A stretch of DNA of 23,891 nucleotides, taken from the NCBI GenBank assembly GCA_034440455.1, contig JAWXCB010000086.1:1-23891 (forward strand). Direction: 5' to 3'. The stretch is from JAWXCB01 sp034440455. Its GTDB lineage: Bacteria > Bacteroidota > Bacteroidia > Chitinophagales > CAIOSU01. The position numbers and the translations under genes were made by a program. Within the stretch, counting starts at the first letter, position 1; each line of letters begins with the position of its first letter. Positions 23,597 through 23,891 of the stretch are shown here, one piece after another. The notes under the pieces are model-generated. The model searched no databases. It worked only from the letters and a program-made list of their open reading frames with translations, and was not told where the DNA came from.

Positions 23597-23891
23597 TTAT
23601 CCAATCATGAATGACACGGGCAGGCTTGATTCAGCATGACCGGCAGTATATACGCCAACTATGCGAATCGCCCATTGTCCGGGAGTGGTTAATGTTACTT
23701 CGCAACTTGCCTTCGCACATACGGTTAAAATCTGCCACGCGCTGTTGGGCGCGATAGGTCCACTGGCGGCTGCCACCACAAAGGAATCGCATTTGCCTCT
23801 TTTCCAGCGCGCCTTAATAGTTCTCATGCCGGGTGTCATGGGCACATCCAGCTTCACATCAGTAATTTGCACAGGCGCAATCGGGTCATTG
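23597..23891 (-). CDS. 3' end of a gene with a possible fibronectin type III-like domain
   Basis: The frame is open to the window edge, so this is the last 97 residues or more. A GTG at 23872 is possible but has no family support. The sequence has a GMRTIKARWKRG strand, then a SAWQILTVCAKASCEVTLTT stretch, and ends PGQWAIRIVGVYTAGHAESSLPVSFMIG. The pattern (KARW near the start, TPGQWAIRIVGVY, then AESSLPVSF) resembles an Fn3-like sandwich often found in small Bacteroidota proteins. The fold is inference and the function unknown. It is transcribed leftward into the terminator at 23541. Confidence 0.5.
   Translation of the reverse strand, partial: NDPIAPVQITDVKLDVPMTPGMRTIKARWKRGKCDSFVVAAASGPIAPNSAWQILTVCAKASCEVTLTTPGQWAIRIVGVYTAGHAESSLPVSFMIG

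Overview
The window comes from the chromosome of a Bacteroidota bacterium, most likely an environmental Chitinophagales, Sphingobacteriales or Cytophagales-type lineage. Three proteins carry type IX secretion C-terminal domains: one gliding-type (type B) and two Por-type (type A). Promoter-like sites fit the Bacteroidota TTTG-N19-21-TAnnTTTG pattern. Shine-Dalgarno sequences are largely absent. The tmRNA tag reads GEVNYAMAA, the GE..YA.AA style I associate with this phylum. A kdsB gene implies a Kdo-containing LPS. I cannot name the genus.

Layout. 1-2766: 3' part of a giant repeat adhesin (seven Ig-like repeats on a 216-219 bp period, three SprB-like repeats, gliding-type CTD). 2977-5274: an RNA-centred block with a promoter, a structured candidate ncRNA ending in a terminator, tRNA-Cys, tRNA-Phe, an RtcB-family RNA ligase starting 15 nt after the tRNA, and convergent tmRNA (ssrA). 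5293-5371: a long imperfect inverted repeat. 5366-9654: a saccharopine dehydrogenase/lysine-ketoglutarate reductase-like enzyme, a small basic protein, a secreted glycoside-hydrolase-like protein and a DEDDh exonuclease. 9996-13133: a type IX-secreted protein with Asp-box, DUF5011-like and PKD modules, followed by a strong terminator. 13210-18302: comEC, mtnA, a paraoxonase-like lactonase (minus strand) and kdsB. 18304-20507 (minus): rseP, coupled by ATGA to a conserved hypothetical exported protein. 20906-22112: an FkbM methyltransferase and a tiny protein that is nearly only a signal peptide plus a type IX sorting domain. 22436-23891 (minus): an outer-membrane barrel protein and the 3' end of a gene with a possible Fn3-like domain.

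The genes are mostly housekeeping, packed tail-to-tail (three convergent pairs with -4 to +2 nt between stops). The long intergenic gaps hold palindromic or tandem repeats, probably interspersed families in this genome. The most interesting part is the RNA block: a candidate 6S-like RNA, two tRNAs abutting an RNA ligase gene, and tmRNA, within about 2.3 kb. I see no CRISPR array, IS element or phage. No clear anti-phage system is visible, although tRNA-linked RtcB is compatible with RNA repair.
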